A stretch of 64,000 bases of DNA from DAIDKA01 sp036521075 (GTDB lineage Bacteria > Pseudomonadota > Gammaproteobacteria > Steroidobacterales > Steroidobacteraceae). The number at the start of each line of letters is the position of its first letter. The stretch's first letter is position 1. Positions 47,160 to 55,760 of the stretch are shown here, in pieces. Position numbers and translations under genes: made by a program. The notes beneath the pieces are model-generated. The model did no database searches. It had not been told where the DNA came from and saw nothing but the letters and a program-made list of their open reading frames with translations. The stretch covers positions 62,001 through 126,000 of the forward strand of contig DATDIL010000068.1 in assembly GCA_036521075.1 (NCBI GenBank). The letters are read 5' to 3'.

Positions 47160-49283
47160 TCAACGGCGGCGCTCGCGGCCACCCTTGGCATCCCTGGTGC
47201 TCTTCGCGTTGTCCATGGCACCGCCTTCCGGCACGAGGTCCAAGTCGATCAGTCCCTCGATCGGATTCACTGAGGTGACGATCACGCGCACTTCGGTACC
47301 GATGCGCAGGCTCCTGCCGCTGCGGGCCGCACGCCAGCCATGGCCGTGGTCCTCCATCAGGTAGTCATCGTCGCGCAAGTTATCCAGATGCAACAGCCCA
47401 TCGATCGCGACATCCAGAAGCTGCACGAAGCAGCCGAACTCCACCACCGTGGTGATCAGGCCCCGGAACGTCTGGCCGATACGCTCCCGCAGCCATACGC
47501 ATTTGAGGAACGCGGAGACATAGCGGTCCGATTCGTCCGCCCGCTTCTCGAGCCGCGACAGTTCCGCGCCCTGCACGGACAGCGCATTTTCCTCGTACTC
47601 GACGCCACTGCCATCCTGCGCCGATACCAGCGCCTTGAGCGTGCGATGGACCACCAGATCCGGATAGCGCCGGATGGGCGATGTAAAGTGTCCGTACTCG
47701 CCCAGCGCCAGGCCGAAATGGCCGATATTGGTGGGCTGATACACGGCCTGTGGCATGGAGCGCACCACCAGCGATTCGACGAAGGGCAACTCGGCAGATC
47801 CCTTCAGCCTGCGGGTGATGGCCTGGATGTCCCGCGGCGCGACGGTCTCGGGTATCTGCGCCTCGATCCCCAGTACCGCGAGGGTTGCGAGCAGCTTGTC
47901 GAGCTTCTCCTCATCCGGCTTGCCATGGACGCGGTAGAGGGTCGGGGATTTCGTATGCCCCAGTTCGCGTGCCACGGCCACGTTCGCCAGGATCATGCAC
48001 TCCTCGATCAGCTTGTGCGCTTCCACCCGCGCGTGCAGCGTGACGGCATGAATACGCTGATTCGCATCAATATCGAAGCCCGCCTCGGGAGCATCAAAGT
48101 CGAGCGCACCACGCGCGCGCCGCGCCTTCAGGAGCACGCGGTACACATCCACCAGGGGTAGCAGCCGCTGCACCAGCGACCCGATTTTTTCCCGCGCCTC
48201 GGCCTTGCCATCCAGCAGCGCATCCTGCGCCTGGTTGTAGGTAAGTCGGGCGGCCGAGCGCATCACGGCCGGATAAAAGCGCGCCGCCTTCAGTGCACCC
48301 TGGCGCGTGACAATCATGTCCGCGGCCAGACACAGCCGATCAACGTGGGGTGCCAGGGAGCACAAGTGATCCGAGAGCCCCGGCGGCAGCATCGGAATCA
48401 CACGGGTTGGAAAATACACCGAGGTGCCACGACGCAGGGCCTCGGCATCCAGCGCCGTGCCCTGCCGCACGTAGAAACTGACATCGGCGATGGCGACAAT
48501 CAGGCGAAAGCCATCCGGGTGGGCTTCCGCATACACCGCATCGTCGAAATCGCGTGCGGTCTCACCATCGATGGTCACCAGCGGCAGCTCGCGCAGATCG
48601 ATACGCCGCGCGCTCTCGTTGGCATCGACACGGTCACCGTAGGCATCCGCCTCGGCGCTCACCGCGGGCGGGAAAACACTGGGCAGGTCAAAGCGCGCGA
48701 TGGCCGATTCGGTGGCCATCTCGACGGGACGCTCCGGATCGAGCCGCCGCGCAACCCGCGCCACGGGCGGTGAGGTGGCGGAGGCATGACGCACGATGCT
48801 CGCGATCACCCAGTCCCCGTCGCGGGCGCCTTCCAGCTCATTGAGCGAGACGATGCACCGCAGCTGCAGCCGACGATCCGCCGCGATGATCGCCGCCTGA
48901 CGGCCCTGGATTTCAACGGTGCCCAGGAAGGCCTTGACGCCGCGATCCACAATGCCCTCCACCTCGCCCAGCCAGCGATTGGAGGCGTCCTTCGCCAGTC
49001 GCACCCGCACCCGATCCCCGTGCATGACACCGCGCATCTGGCCCGGTGGCAGAAACACGCTATCCTTCAGACCCTCGATACGAACGAAGCCGTACCCGGC
49101 ACGATTGGCGCTGACGGTGCCTTCGGCACTGTCACCGCTGCGGTACTTCAGCGCCGTCGCGCCGTGCGCCTCACGCTTGGGCTCGCTGCTGCTGCCTTTG
49201 GCACGATGGGTGCCGTGGCTGGCACTGGCAATTGCCTTCGGTCCGCCGTGCGTCTTGCGCTTGCCGAACTGTCCCCTGCGCAT
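47160..49283 (-). CDS. rnr: Ribonuclease R
   Basis: 707 residues. A basic N-terminal tail is followed by cold-shock-like domains (GTVSANRAGYGFVRIEG), the RNB catalytic domain with the acidic metal site (TIDGETARDFDDAVYAE), and a C-terminal S1 domain (RGLITTVVEFGCFVQLLDVAIDGL). RNase R degrades structured RNA 3' to 5'. The ATG at 49283 begins MRRGQFGKRK. The tRNA-Leu gene begins 82 bp away, divergently. Confidence 0.95.
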   Translation of the reverse strand: MRRGQFGKRKTHGGPKAIASASHGTHRAKGSSSEPKREAHGATALKYRSGDSAEGTVSANRAGYGFVRIEGLKDSVFLPPGQMRGVMHGDRVRVRLAKDASNRWLGEVEGIVDRGVKAFLGTVEIQGRQAAIIAADRRLQLRCIVSLNELEGARDGDWVIASIVRHASATSPPVARVARRLDPERPVEMATESAIARFDLPSVFPPAVSAEADAYGDRVDANESARRIDLRELPLVTIDGETARDFDDAVYAEAHPDGFRLIVAIADVSFYVRQGTALDAEALRRGTSVYFPTRVIPMLPPGLSDHLCSLAPHVDRLCLAADMIVTRQGALKAARFYPAVMRSAARLTYNQAQDALLDGKAEAREKIGSLVQRLLPLVDVYRVLLKARRARGALDFDAPEAGFDIDANQRIHAVTLHARVEAHKLIEECMILANVAVARELGHTKSPTLYRVHGKPDEEKLDKLLATLAVLGIEAQIPETVAPRDIQAITRRLKGSAELPFVESLVVRSMPQAVYQPTNIGHFGLALGEYGHFTSPIRRYPDLVVHRTLKALVSAQDGSGVEYEENALSVQGAELSRLEKRADESDRYVSAFLKCVWLRERIGQTFRGLITTVVEFGCFVQLLDVAIDGLLHLDNLRDDDYLMEDHGHGWRAARSGRSLRIGTEVRVIVTSVNPIEGLIDLDLVPEGGAMDNAKSTRDAKGGRERRR

Positions 49284-49364
49284 GCTCAATTGACAGCTCC
49301 CCACGCCGTGCGTAAATTGCGCCGCTCCCTAGGGCTCCTCGCCCCGAAGGGTGTCCGGCTCCCG

Positions 49365-49449
<85 letters not shown>

Positions 49450-49922
49450 TCGAAATTTTCTCGATAATAATCAACAACTTACCTTCTATTTTAGGGTTCC
49501 TGAACCGGAACCAAACTTGCGGGTATCAACGCCCAATCCTACCGGAAAGTCGCTGAAATCGTTTGAAAGTGGCAAACATTTGGACGCCCTCATCAGGGCA
49601 GATTCCCGACCCCGATGGGCTGACAACAGGGGTAAATTTGGGGGTAACTCTTGAGTTCGGGAGTCCCTGTTACCCTGGGCTCCGGAACTTACCCTGGAAA
49701 TGGTCCGACGAAGCCCCGCGGCTGATTTGGTGCCGCCTGATCCACGACCTCAGTGCCCACTCTGGGCCCGACAGCGCCGGAAACAAAATCCGAAACCCAT
49801 CGTTCGGCTCAAAATCCGATTACGTGCGGGTCGTGCACCCGCAGCTGCCGGTCGTAAACGTCCACTATAAAGTGGCGCATGGTTATTGATCTTGGTTCTC
49901 GACGCCCCTAACTGCCTTGAGG
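49450..49922 (+). other. Gene-poor stretch after tRNA-Leu, old attachment-side sequence
   Basis: No credible gene. Just after the tRNA a weak ATCGA/TCGAT hairpin (49449-49465) is seen. Around 49630 there are short GGGGTAA-type repeats and a sequence repeated at 51421, of the kind seen in leaders of tRNA-targeting integrases. A 108-codon open frame (49563-49889) has no recognisable features and is not called. Confidence 0.5.
49631..49676 (+). repeat. Imperfect direct repeat copy 1 (island leader-like)
   Basis: Roughly 46 bp that match 51421-51467 at most positions, with one single-base gap. The last 15 bases, AGTCCCTGTTACCCT, are identical in both copies, and both carry the TAACTC block. The second copy abuts the integrase remnant. 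Confidence 0.6.
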
Positions 49923-50478
49923 CTATTCCATTTCGACGGCCTTGGCGTCTCGCTTGTAGACGATGCCGTCCTTCATCACAAAAGTTACTCGCTTCATCAA
50001 GCTGATGTCGTCAAGCGGATTGCCGGGGACGGCGATAACATCTGCCGGTTTCCCGGGTGTCACGCTACCCAGGTCCTTTTCATGTTTCAGAAGCTCAGCC
50101 GCGTGAGTCGTCGCGGCCTGGAGGGCGAACACGGGTGGCATGCCGGCCATGACCATGAGTTCAAATTCGTGCGCATTCTGCCCGTGTGGATAAACCGCGG
50201 CATCGGTGCCGAAAGCGATCTTTACGCCGGCTTTGTAGGCGCGGCCGGCAGTTGCAAGAACCTGGGATCCAATGGCTGCCGCTTTGACGGCTATCTGGGG
50301 CGGATAGTACCCCGGTATCTTTGCATGGCAAGTGGCTTCGGCACCGTGAGCGTGTGCCGCTGCGGTAAAACCGTAGGCATGAGCCGTGGCGACCACGGCC
50401 TTGATTTCTTCTAAGGGTCATCTGCGCGTTGTCGCCGCTGCCGCTCTCAGCCAGTACACCACCCGAAAGTTGCTCGTT
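49923..50478 (-). pseudogene. Metal-dependent amidohydrolase remnant
   Basis: The C-terminal part of an imidazolonepropionase-like amidohydrolase is readable (PGYYPPQIAVKAAAIG, AGVKIAFGTDAAVYPHG, AGMPPVFALQAATTHAAELL, GSVTPGKPADVIAVPGNPL). It is broken in three ways. The N-terminal half is absent. An extra base near 50411 shifts the frame between GDNAQMTL and EEIKAVVATAHAYG. The segment between HAHGAEA and KIPGYYPP lacks the stretch that normally carries another metal-binding region. It cannot be a functional enzyme. Confidence 0.75.
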
Positions 50479-50621
50479 GATTCCACCAGCTCGAGGACAC
50501 CGCCGTGATTCTCGCGTCTTTCAATCGCTTAAGCCCGACAGGGTGCTAGTAGGACCCAGTCCCCTCAAAAGCGGACGCAGGAACCTGGCGACCAGACCGA
50601 ATCGTGCCGGCGCCGCGTATG

Positions 50622-50651
50622 TTGACGCCATCGACTCAATTGTAATAACAT
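50622..50651 (+). promoter_or_regulatory. Candidate mazEF promoter
   Basis: TTGACG (50622-50627) lies 15-18 bp before TAATAA/TAACAT (50643-50651), with the mazE ATG at 50662. The A/T-rich TAATAACATTGTTGTCAC stretch could hold a MazE operator. The spacing is not ideal, so this is tentative. Confidence 0.3.
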
Positions 50652-50661
50652 TGTTGTCACT

Positions 50662-50922
50662 ATGACGAAATCATTGCCGGTAACAGTGCGCCGCATTGGG
50701 AACTCACTCGGCATTGTGATCCCGAAGCCAGTCTTGGCCCAAGTTGGGCTATCCCAGCAAGCTGAGCTAACCGTCGAGCGCGGGGCCATCGTGTTGCGGA
50801 AGCCTCATAAGGCGGTCCGCTCGGGGTGGGCCGAAGCTGCCCAATCAGTTGCGATTCAGCGCGAGGACGGACTCCTGATGGGAGAGTTTGCGAACGCCGC
50901 CGATATGGAACTTGAGTGGTGA
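50662..50922 (+). CDS. mazE: MazE-like AbrB-family antitoxin
   Basis: 86 residues. The N-terminal swapped-hairpin DNA-binding fold is seen in VTVRRIGNSLGIVIPKPVLAQVGLSQQAELTVERGAIVLRK split over about 45 residues. The acidic C-terminal tail (ANAADMELEW) should bind and block the toxin. The stop overlaps the toxin start (GTGA). The pair sits in the island scar and is probably its only intact module. Confidence 0.88.
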   Translation: MTKSLPVTVRRIGNSLGIVIPKPVLAQVGLSQQAELTVERGAIVLRKPHKAVRSGWAEAAQSVAIQREDGLLMGEFANAADMELEW

Positions 50923-51236
50923 AACGCGGTGAGATCTGGCTCGTTGCTCTTGACCCAACGGTCGGAAGTGAGATCAAGAAGTCGCGGCCGTGCGTCATCG
51001 TCTCGCCCCCTGAGCTTAACGAGCATCTGCGGACCGTCATTGTCGCTCCCATGACGAGCAAGGGCTTCGTTGCCCCCTTTCGTGTGCCGGTGACGCATTC
51101 AGGAACAAAAGGCCTGATCGTGCTCGATCAAATCAGAACTGTGGACAAGATCCGATTGGTCAAGCGGCTTGGCGCCCTCAGTTCCAAAACTCTGTCCACT
51201 GTTCTGATCACCCTGCAAGAAGTATTCGCAGCGTAA
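50919..51236 (+). CDS. mazF: MazF/PemK-family toxin endoribonuclease
   Basis: 105 residues (MKRGEIWLVALDPTVGSEIKKSRPCVIVSP, then HLRTVIVAPMT, GTKGLIVLDQIRTVDKIRLVKRLG). These are the MazF fold blocks, including the RGEIW and PCVIVS segments. MazF cleaves mRNA at short sequences and is neutralised by MazE. It begins at GTG 50919, though GTG 50916 is also possible. It appears intact. Confidence 0.9.
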   Translation: MKRGEIWLVALDPTVGSEIKKSRPCVIVSPPELNEHLRTVIVAPMTSKGFVAPFRVPVTHSGTKGLIVLDQIRTVDKIRLVKRLGALSSKTLSTVLITLQEVFAA

Positions 51237-51420
51237 CGGCCGCATGTGGCGATGGAAGCCGAAGCTGGAGGGGCCCAGTGGCTCCAAAGTCGAAATAAAT
51301 TGCGGCGGAGCAATGGCCGAGTGAGTTCGATCGGCTGTCCACGCGGATTCATCTGTGTCCACAACTGTCTAGCCACAGCTTGATCGAACAACGGGTAATA
51401 AGTGGGGTAACTTCGGACGG

Positions 51421-51467
51421 GAGAAATTCTGCGGATAACTCAAAGATTCGGTAGTCCCTGTTACCCT
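51421..51467 (+). repeat. Imperfect direct repeat copy 2, before integrase remnant
   Basis: Matches 49631-49676 as described there. It ends two bases before the probable GTG start of the integrase remnant, so the repeat marks integrase 5' leader sequence. Short GGGGTAA motifs also occur at 51392-51410. Two copies suggest two insertions by related elements or duplication of one leader. Confidence 0.6.
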
Positions 51468-51468
51468 C

Positions 51469-51759
51469 GTGCCAACCGAATTCGCTGTGCGCAACGCCAA
51501 ATCCGCCGAAAAGCCGTACGAGCTGTCGGACTCTGGGGGTCTATTCATTCTGGTAAATCCTAGTGGGTCGCGCTGGTGGCAATAGAAATATCGATTCGAT
51601 TCGAAGGAGCGCGGCATTAGTTTGGGAGTGTATCCCGATGTCAGCCTCAAACGGGCGCACGAAAAACGGGACGAAGCCCGCAAGCGTCTCGTCGCGGGTA
51701 TCGATTCTACTGTCCAGCGCCGTGAGGAGAAGGCGACCGACTCGATCACCTTCGAGTGA
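51469..51759 (+). pseudogene. P4-type tyrosine integrase, N-terminal fragment with nonsense codon
   Basis: Reading from GTG 51469 gives the Arm-DNA-binding (DUF4102) domain of tRNA-targeting integrases: AVRNAKSAEKPYELSDSGGL, FILVNPSGSRWWQ, then an in-frame TAG at 51583-51585, then KYRFDSKERGISLGVYPDVS and KRAHEKRDEARKRLVAGID. It ends at TGA 51759. The catalytic domain is missing. The fragment is dead but shows that a P4-like element once used the neighbouring tRNA-Leu. Confidence 0.85.
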
Positions 51760-51894
51760 CGCAGGCAGCCCGGACGGCCACCATCGCTCAAACGACGATA
51801 TACACCGCCGACCTCGCCACCGGTCTGCCTTGGTTGCTCCTTGGAATGGCTGGTGCGACGATGATCGTTAGAGACATCGTGCGTCGCTCACCGA

Positions 51895-52559
51895 GTGATC
51901 GCCGCCGTAATGGGGCAGCATGGCCGCGACCCGCGTCAGTATGGATTGGATTTCGGCTTGTGGACGCGCGCGATCGTCGCGCTGTTGATCGAGCGGAAGT
52001 TCGGAGTAGACCTGGGAGTCACGTCGGTCGGGTCGCTGTTGGCGAAACTGCAGCTGACGCCGCAGAAACCTTTGCAGCGTGCGTATCAGCGAGATCCCGA
52101 GGCGATTGCCTTGTGGCAGAAACAGACTTATCCGGCGCTGGCCCGCCAGGCTAAACGCGACAGCGCGCAGATTCTTTTTTGGGATGAATCCGGCTTTCGC
52201 GCCGACACCGTTCACGGAAGGACGCGGGGATTGCGCGGCCAGACTCCGGTTGTGTATCGACCTGGTCAACGGCAATCGATCTCCGCGGCCTCTGCGTAGG
52301 TCCTCGCGGGGAGTTTTGGTTCTGCACCTACGCGGGTCGTTTGAACGGCGAGTTGTTCGTCGAGTTGCTGCGCCAGTTGATGCAGCGCCGCAGGAAACCC
52401 GTGCGTTTGATTCTCGACAGCCTTCCGGCGTACAAGACTCGCATCATTCGCGACTACGTCGAATCCACCGAAGGGAAGCTGAGCCTGCATTTTCTACCGG
52501 GCTACGCCCCCGAATTGAATCCGGACGAATTGGTTTGGAGCCACGTCAAGCGTACCGGT
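51895..52559 (+). pseudogene. IS630-family transposase remnant, frameshifted and truncated
   Basis: Two reading frames together give an IS630-type DDE transposase. The first ends ILFWDESGFRADTVHGRTRG...PGQRQSISAASA near 52299. The second, about one base out of frame, continues GEFWFCTYAGRLNGELFVELL, LILDSLPAYKTRIIRDYVES and LPGYAPELNPDELVWSHVKR. The helix-turn-helix N terminus, the C terminus after VKRTGTARK and both inverted repeats are not visible. Its right end joins the broken DoxX gene, so the insertion was followed by deletion. Confidence 0.8.
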
Positions 52560-52854
52560 ACGGCGCGCAAGCGGCAGCCATCGGCACCGTGGCCACAGGT
52601 ACGAACGCTCCGAGGAGCATCAACACGCCTCCGACGAACTCCGCGACGATCGTCGCCCACCCCAAAAGGTGCGCGAACGGTACGCCGATGCCGTGCAGGA
52701 CGGAGATAAAACCATCCGGGCCGCGCGCAAGCTTCGCGAATCCGTGTTCACAGAAGCCGTAGCCCACTATCAGCCGCAGCGGTACCGCATACCAGCTGGC
52801 CGGGAGCGGCAGCGGCGAAATACCGAACCTGCTAAAAAATCCAGAGAAGCTCAC
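52560..52854 (-). pseudogene. DoxX-family membrane protein, 3' truncated by IS remnant
   Basis: About 100 residues. It has the DoxX pattern (LRLIVGYGFCEHGFAKLARGPDGF, GVPFAHLLGWATIVAEFVGG, LGAFVPVATVPMAA) but ends in ACAPYRYA exactly where IS630 sequence begins, losing the last membrane part of a protein normally near 140 residues. Its ATG overlaps the TetR stop (ATGA), so it was the second gene of a tetR-doxX operon. Whether the stump is expressed cannot be told. Confidence 0.7.
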
Positions 52855-53435
52855 GGCACATCAAGACGCGCGAGCGCAGACTCCACGATATCCTCGAGGA
52901 GCGCCTTTTCAGGCCTGACCCGCGCCAGAACCCGCACTCCCATCAGCACGGCCAGAAGATCCCTGGCAAGACTGTGCGCGGGCACTGCGCGCGTGATCGT
53001 GCCATCCGCCCGGCCGGCCCGTACGCACTTGAGAAAGAACTTCTCGATGCGACGTAACACACCGGCGATAATCTTCTGAAACTGCGCGTCGTGCGGTGCG
53101 ATCTCAAGCGCCGAGTTCACGAGCAAACAGCCCTTGTGATCACGATCATTCAAGGAGCGATCCAAGATATCGCTAAAAAACGCTGCGATAGCGCTTCGGC
53201 CGGGCAGTGCGTCACTGCGGCGTATGCGCTCACCCACACTGCTTTCCACGTAATGGTCCAGGGCGGCACGAAACAGCGTGCGTTTATCGCTGAATGCATT
53301 GTAGAGGCTGGCGGCAGTGATTCCGGTCGTCTCTACCAGATCCTTCACCGAAGTGGCCTCGTAACCTCGATGCCAGAAGCATTTCGCAGCCTTTGCCAGG
53401 ACATCTGCTTCGTCAAATTCCCTCGGTCTTGCCAT
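52851..53435 (-). CDS. TetR-family transcriptional regulator
   Basis: 194 residues. The N-terminal helix-turn-helix is typical (DVLAKAAKCFWHRGYEATSVKDLVETTGITAASLYNAFSDKRTLF). The C-terminal part resembles the AcrR/YcdC-type ligand domain (KGCLLVNSALEIAPHDAQF). It is divergent from the GST gene with 93 bp between them, containing a repeated CTAGAATG element that is its probable operator. It likely controls both the GST gene and its own operon with doxX. Confidence 0.88.
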   Translation of the reverse strand: MARPREFDEADVLAKAAKCFWHRGYEATSVKDLVETTGITAASLYNAFSDKRTLFRAALDHYVESSVGERIRRSDALPGRSAIAAFFSDILDRSLNDRDHKGCLLVNSALEIAPHDAQFQKIIAGVLRRIEKFFLKCVRAGRADGTITRAVPAHSLARDLLAVLMGVRVLARVRPEKALLEDIVESALARLDVP

Positions 53436-53468
53436 TCAAACACTCAAAGCTTTAGGGCCCGGTCCTGT

Positions 53469-53493
53469 ATTCTAGAATGTTGATACTAGAATG
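53469..53493. promoter_or_regulatory. Candidate TetR operator between tetR and GST
   Basis: The perfect palindrome ATTCTAGAAT (53469-53478) overlaps a CTAGAATG that recurs at 53486-53493, 14 bp along, on the same strand. TTCTAG and CTAGAA also form an inverted pair. The element lies in the 93 bp divergent promoter, ahead of the AGGAGA ribosome binding site (53518-53523). Confidence 0.5.
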
Positions 53494-53528
53494 CAAGTCG
53501 GTCGGTGATCGCGATCAGGAGAGAGTAT

Positions 53529-54332
53529 ATGCTAGAGCTCTATCATCATGGGTCGTCCGCCTGTGCAGCGAAGGTTCGCTTCGCTCTTGAAGAAAAGCGG
53601 CTGGCGTGGAGCGGCCATGTCATCGACATCTTTCGCGGCGAGCAGTTCCGGCCACAGTTCCGGCGCCTTAATCCCAAGGCAGTGGTGCCGGTGCTGGTGC
53701 ACGATGGTTTCGTGATTCCCGAATCCACCGTTATCTGTGAGTACGTCGAAGACGCCTTTCCGCAATGGCCCATGTCTCCCGTCAGTGCGCGCGGCCGGGC
53801 ACAGGTGCGCTTTTGGACCAAGGCCGTCGATGAGGAGTTGCATCCGGCTTGCTCAGCCATCACTTACATCGTGTCTCATCGTTATACGATCCTGCGCAAC
53901 GGCGCCGGCAGTTTCGAGGAGTTTCTCAAAAGCGGTGGTTCCGAAGGCGCGGCGGCTCGGCGGCTGAAATGGGAGTGGATTCAACACGGCGTGGACGCGC
54001 CCGGTGCTGAGGAAAAAATCCGCCTGTACGACAGCTATCTGCACAAAATGGAGCACTCGTTGGGGCACGCGCAGTGGCTCGTCGAGGACCGCTTCTCTAT
54101 GGCGGACATCGCCATGACACCCTACGTGAACCGGCTTGCCGCGCTTAGCTTGCAGGGATTGTGGACCAAGGGCCGCCTTCCACACGTTGAGGATTGGTTC
54201 GCGCGCGTCCGTAGTCGGCCTACGTTCGAGCCGGCGTTCATAAAGTGGATGCCCGGGGAACTCGCCCAGGAGATGCTTGTAAATGGTCAGCAGTCCTGGC
54301 CGATGATCCAGCGGTTGCTTCAAATCAGCTGA
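53529..54332 (+). CDS. Glutathione S-transferase family protein
   Basis: 267 residues. The thioredoxin-like N domain (LYHHGSSACAAKVRFALEEKRLAWSGH, VPVLVHDGFVIPESTVICEYVED) is followed by the helical C domain with an inserted section and HAQWLVEDRFSMADIAMTPYVNR. GSTs conjugate or reduce electrophiles with glutathione. The ATG at 53529 has AGGAGA six bases before it. It is controlled presumably by the divergent TetR protein. Confidence 0.9.
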   Translation: MLELYHHGSSACAAKVRFALEEKRLAWSGHVIDIFRGEQFRPQFRRLNPKAVVPVLVHDGFVIPESTVICEYVEDAFPQWPMSPVSARGRAQVRFWTKAVDEELHPACSAITYIVSHRYTILRNGAGSFEEFLKSGGSEGAAARRLKWEWIQHGVDAPGAEEKIRLYDSYLHKMEHSLGHAQWLVEDRFSMADIAMTPYVNRLAALSLQGLWTKGRLPHVEDWFARVRSRPTFEPAFIKWMPGELAQEMLVNGQQSWPMIQRLLQIS

Positions 54333-54393
54333 AGGGTTGCCCGACGGCGCCTTCGCGCAACCCTTGACTCCCTCGGAACAGGAGATAGGGCAC

Positions 54394-54700
54394 ATGATGC
54401 ACCCACAGATTGTCCTGGGGCACCCGGACGCGCTATTCATCGGCGGGGCCTGGGCCAAACCCGACAGCGATTGCACGCTTGAGGTCGTATCCCCAACCAC
54501 CGAGGAGGTGCTGCTACGGGTGCCCGAGGCCGCCGAACGGGACATCGACCGCGGCGTCATCGCCGCATGCGCCGCATTCAGTTCGCCCTGTTCAAACACC
54601 CCTTTGGCGGCTTGGCGCCTGTTGACAGCGTCGAGTTCTGGCCGCGATGCAACTGGCGATGATCGGCGGATTCGTCAGCAGTTACTGATGAACTGGTGCT
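54394..54700 (+). pseudogene. Aldehyde dehydrogenase remnant
   Basis: The first 65 residues match an aldehyde dehydrogenase N terminus (ALFIGGAWAKPDSDCTLEVVSPTTEEVLLRVPEA, ERDIDRGVIAACAAFSS). After that the frame loses homology; a short LFKHPFGG stretch in the +1 frame resembles the extreme C-terminal block of the family, so most of the gene was probably deleted. No NAD site or catalytic cysteine remains. The GST gene ends 61 bp upstream, and the two were probably one unit. Confidence 0.65.
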
Positions 54701-54751
54701 GGTTCGCACGAGACTCAAGGAATCCATGTAGCGGTATTGCTTTCGAACCCG

Positions 54752-55483
54752 TTAAACGACAGCGCCGAGCCAGCCTCGCACCGCCTGAAGGTCGGGAAGC
54801 GTAAAATCCCCGTCGATCCGCCTGCCCACCGCCACTCCGTATCCGCCGTACTCGCGGACGGCCTCGAAGCCCTCCAGGTCCGTGATATCAGCGCCCACGA
54901 ACACGGGTCGTCGGCCCCGGAACGGCGCCTCGGCCATGAACGCCCGCACCGCCGTACCCTTATCAGCCGACCGCGGCAGCAGTTCCAGAACGTTCTCACC
55001 CTCCAATAGCCGATACTTCGGTCCCAAGTACGTGAGCATCAGCAACGCAGCGCGCCGTAGCGCCTCCTCGCGCTCTGGGGCCTCACAAAAATGAAGCGCG
55101 ACCGAAACACCCTTGTCCTCAACCGCCACTCCGTGGCCGCTCGACAATACGTCTACAAGAATCGCAAGGGCATTGCGCAGCTGCGCCGATGGCACGGCGC
55201 GATGAATCACCTTCAGAGCATCCCGCCGCTCCAGTCCATGAACACCTGCGGCAGCGCAGCCGTTCCACCCCACACAGTGATCGAGTTGCTCAATCGGCCG
55301 GCCGCTGATCAGTGCGAGCGCGCCGTCAAGCTGCGTCCAGGTTCTTTTAAGAGCACAGCGAAACGAATCATCGATCCGCACGAGCGCCGGAGCGAACTGC
55401 AAGTCCACGCCGTCAACGTCCAGGAACAGCGCGACGTCCTGTTGCAGCGGTGGTACCACAGAGGTGCTCTTCCACGTATACAT
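54752..55483 (-). CDS. otsB: Trehalose-6-phosphate phosphatase-like HAD protein
   Basis: 243 residues of the OtsB family. Motif I is FLDVDGVDL (usual form DVDGTL), motif II is LALISGRP, motif III is around SADKGTAVRAFM, and motif IV reads FVGADITDLEGF where the family has GDDVTDEDAF. The nucleophile Asp remains, but the first Asp of motif IV is Ala. OtsB removes phosphate from trehalose 6-phosphate. No otsA is nearby, so activity is uncertain. The ATG at 55483 lies inside a long palindrome, and a TATAAT box ends eight bases before it, which suggests a leaderless transcript. Confidence 0.75.
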   Translation of the reverse strand: MYTWKSTSVVPPLQQDVALFLDVDGVDLQFAPALVRIDDSFRCALKRTWTQLDGALALISGRPIEQLDHCVGWNGCAAAGVHGLERRDALKVIHRAVPSAQLRNALAILVDVLSSGHGVAVEDKGVSVALHFCEAPEREEALRRAALLMLTYLGPKYRLLEGENVLELLPRSADKGTAVRAFMAEAPFRGRRPVFVGADITDLEGFEAVREYGGYGVAVGRRIDGDFTLPDLQAVRGWLGAVV

Positions 55484-55516
55484 TTGTCACAATTATATTG
55501 ACACAAATGTACGTGT
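55473..55516 (-). promoter_or_regulatory. Palindromic promoter element A (before otsB-like gene)
   Basis: On the plus strand CACGTA (55473-55478) and ATACATTTGT are mirrored by ACAAATGT and TACGTG (55510-55515) around an A/T-rich centre. On the minus strand the centre contains TATAAT. The half-sites ACATTTGT and the block TCAATATA match elements at 59468 and 61925. From here to 55760 I see no credible gene. Confidence 0.6.
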
Positions 55517-55760
55517 CCGTAAATTCACGGATACGGCGGACATGCCAAACCACCTGTAACGAATTGGCCGATCGGCCCGTGCCAAACTCAACGCTGGCGG
55601 TCGGCGCGCGCGTTGGGCGCTTGGCTTCATTCGAATAGCGGACCAGATCAGCATCAATTTCGCCAGCATGCCGCATTCGATCGCTTGCAAGCCGAACCGG
55701 ATCGATACCGGCGTCCCTCAGTGCCGCCTCGACATGGCGCTTCCCATCCGCGTCGACTCG

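Noticed and set aside
49563..49889. Open frame of 108 codons after tRNA-Leu
   Set aside because: No ribosome binding site, family match or signal; composition fits decayed noncoding DNA.
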